A stretch of 64,000 nucleotides of DNA from Polymorphobacter fuscus (GTDB lineage: Bacteria > Pseudomonadota > Alphaproteobacteria > Sphingomonadales > Sphingomonadaceae). The notes under the pieces are model-generated. The model saw only the letters and a list, made by a program, of their open reading frames with translations, did not search any database and was not told the origin of the DNA. A program made the translations under genes and the position numbers. This document shows positions 63,477-64,000 of this stretch, piece by piece. The stretch lies in the NCBI RefSeq assembly GCF_011927825.1, contig NZ_JAATJI010000001.1, forward strand, positions 1,364,001 to 1,428,000, given 5' to 3'. Position 1 is the first letter of the stretch. Every line of letters starts with the position of its first letter.

Positions 63477-64000
63477 TCAGCCCTTGAAACGGACCTCGAT
63501 CAGGTCAAGCTCGCGGATCAGCTTGTGTCCGGCGGCGCTGCCGATCCGGCGTTCGCGCAGGTGCTCGGCGATCACCCCGCGCTCGGCGGCAACGGCGGCC
63601 AGCAGCAGCTCGCGCTCGATGCGCTCCTGCTGGGCGGCGTCGCGGCCGGCCTGGCCCTGCCGGCTGCGGCTTTCGATCCGCTGGCGGTAAATGCCCATGA
63701 TCCGCGCGCCGGCCGCCGCGAAGATGTCGGCGTCGCTCCGCCCTTCGGCCAGCCGGTGCTGGGTGCTTTCGATGGCGCGGATCGCCGCTTCCGCCGCCAG
63801 CACCCGGGCCCGGTCCTCCTCGGCCTGTTTCGACGGCTCGGCGGGCATCGTCAGCCCGCGCAGCAGCAGTGGCAGCACCACGCTGGCCAGCACCAGCGAC
63901 ACGATGATGACGCCCGTTGCCAGGAAGATCGCCAGGTCGCGCGCCGGAAAGGCGGCGCCATCGGCCATGGCCAGCGGCAGCGTCAGCACGCCGGCGAGCG
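63477..64000 (-). CDS. Na+/H+ antiporter of the CPA1/NhaP type (C-terminal part, 5' end beyond window)
   Basis: The 174 residues visible begin LAGVLTLPLAMADGAAFPARDLAIFLATGVIIVSLVLASVVLPLLLRGL, which are the last two membrane spans of a CPA1 sodium/proton exchanger. A cytoplasmic tail of about 125 residues follows, rich in Ala, Arg and Glu, and ending in LDLIEVRFKG. This tail is common in bacterial YjcE-like antiporters. The gene is cut by the window end; its start lies upstream of 64000 on this strand. Confidence 0.82.
   Translation of the reverse strand, partial: LAGVLTLPLAMADGAAFPARDLAIFLATGVIIVSLVLASVVLPLLLRGLTMPAEPSKQAEEDRARVLAAEAAIRAIESTQHRLAEGRSDADIFAAAGARIMGIYRQRIESRSRQGQAGRDAAQQERIERELLLAAVAAERGVIAEHLRERRIGSAAGHKLIRELDLIEVRFKG

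Overview
The window is about 64 kb of high-GC chromosome (only the 43.8-58 kb segment is visibly poorer in GC). It most resembles an alphaproteobacterium of the order Sphingomonadales. The evidence is a large TonB-dependent receptor next to a 2OG-hydroxylase-type gene, a PEPxxWA-CTERM protein, an HWE-family histidine kinase, GANTC sites in a cell-division promoter region, DUF2093 beside xseA, and a small secreted two-cysteine protein of a type I associate with sphingomonads. The genus cannot be fixed from the sequence; Polymorphobacter or Sandarakinorhabdus-like would fit.

Layout. 0-1.6 kb is the start of the division and cell-wall (dcw) cluster on the minus strand: mraZ-rsmH-ftsL (ftsL cut by the window edge), behind a promoter region with DnaA-box-like and GANTC sites. 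1.9-12 kb is mixed housekeeping: cysK, a lipoprotein binding protein, a DUF2147 protein, a dienoyl-CoA-reductase-type SDR, phaB with two tiny overlapping partners, hemH coupled to a molybdenum-hydroxylase large subunit, a peroxiredoxin and a YqgE-family gene. 12-15.7 kb is pgaBCD (poly-N-acetylglucosamine synthesis) without pgaA. 15.8-31.6 kb holds an HWE kinase, an acyl-CoA dehydrogenase, rpmI-rplT, pheST, an OmpA-type lipoprotein, a CNNM/CBS protein, an M28 peptidase, a phosphotransferase, purD, xseA and DUF2093. 31.6-37.3 kb is an outer-membrane uptake neighbourhood: a TPR plus aspartyl/asparaginyl hydroxylase-like gene, a TonB receptor and a sulfotransferase-like gene. 37.4-43.7 kb holds clpB, a two-lobed retropepsin-like protein, a second peroxiredoxin, phaA and a small methyltransferase-like gene.

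The accessory region is 43.77-58.04 kb. An exact 18-bp direct repeat (CGGTCACACCTTACGCAC, at 43774-43791 and 58019-58036) bounds a 14.26-kb integrative island inserted between two convergent chromosomal genes. Its genes run: two overlapping tyrosine recombinases; a HigB/HigA-type toxin-antitoxin pair behind an inverted repeat; a minus-strand pair, one carrying a HEPN-like RNxxAH motif and a broken 3' end, behind 9-bp tandem repeats; an unknown gene; then a compact plus-strand operon of serine resolvase, hsdR, hsdM, hsdS and a SIR2-like gene. HsdS has an extra C-terminal domain of roughly 190 residues that looks like a Panacea/SocA-type domain. The SIR2 gene overlaps the hsdS end. I read this as a defence island in which a type I restriction-modification system is coupled to a possible NAD-depleting abortive module. 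That composite is the most novel item here. The island ends with an IS66-type remnant.

58.1-64 kb returns to chromosome: a Wza-like SLBB polysaccharide export protein, ilvE, a divergent MarR-type regulator, a PEPxxWA-CTERM protein with a strong terminator, and the 3' part of a Na+/H+ antiporter gene. I saw no rRNA, tRNA or CRISPR array.
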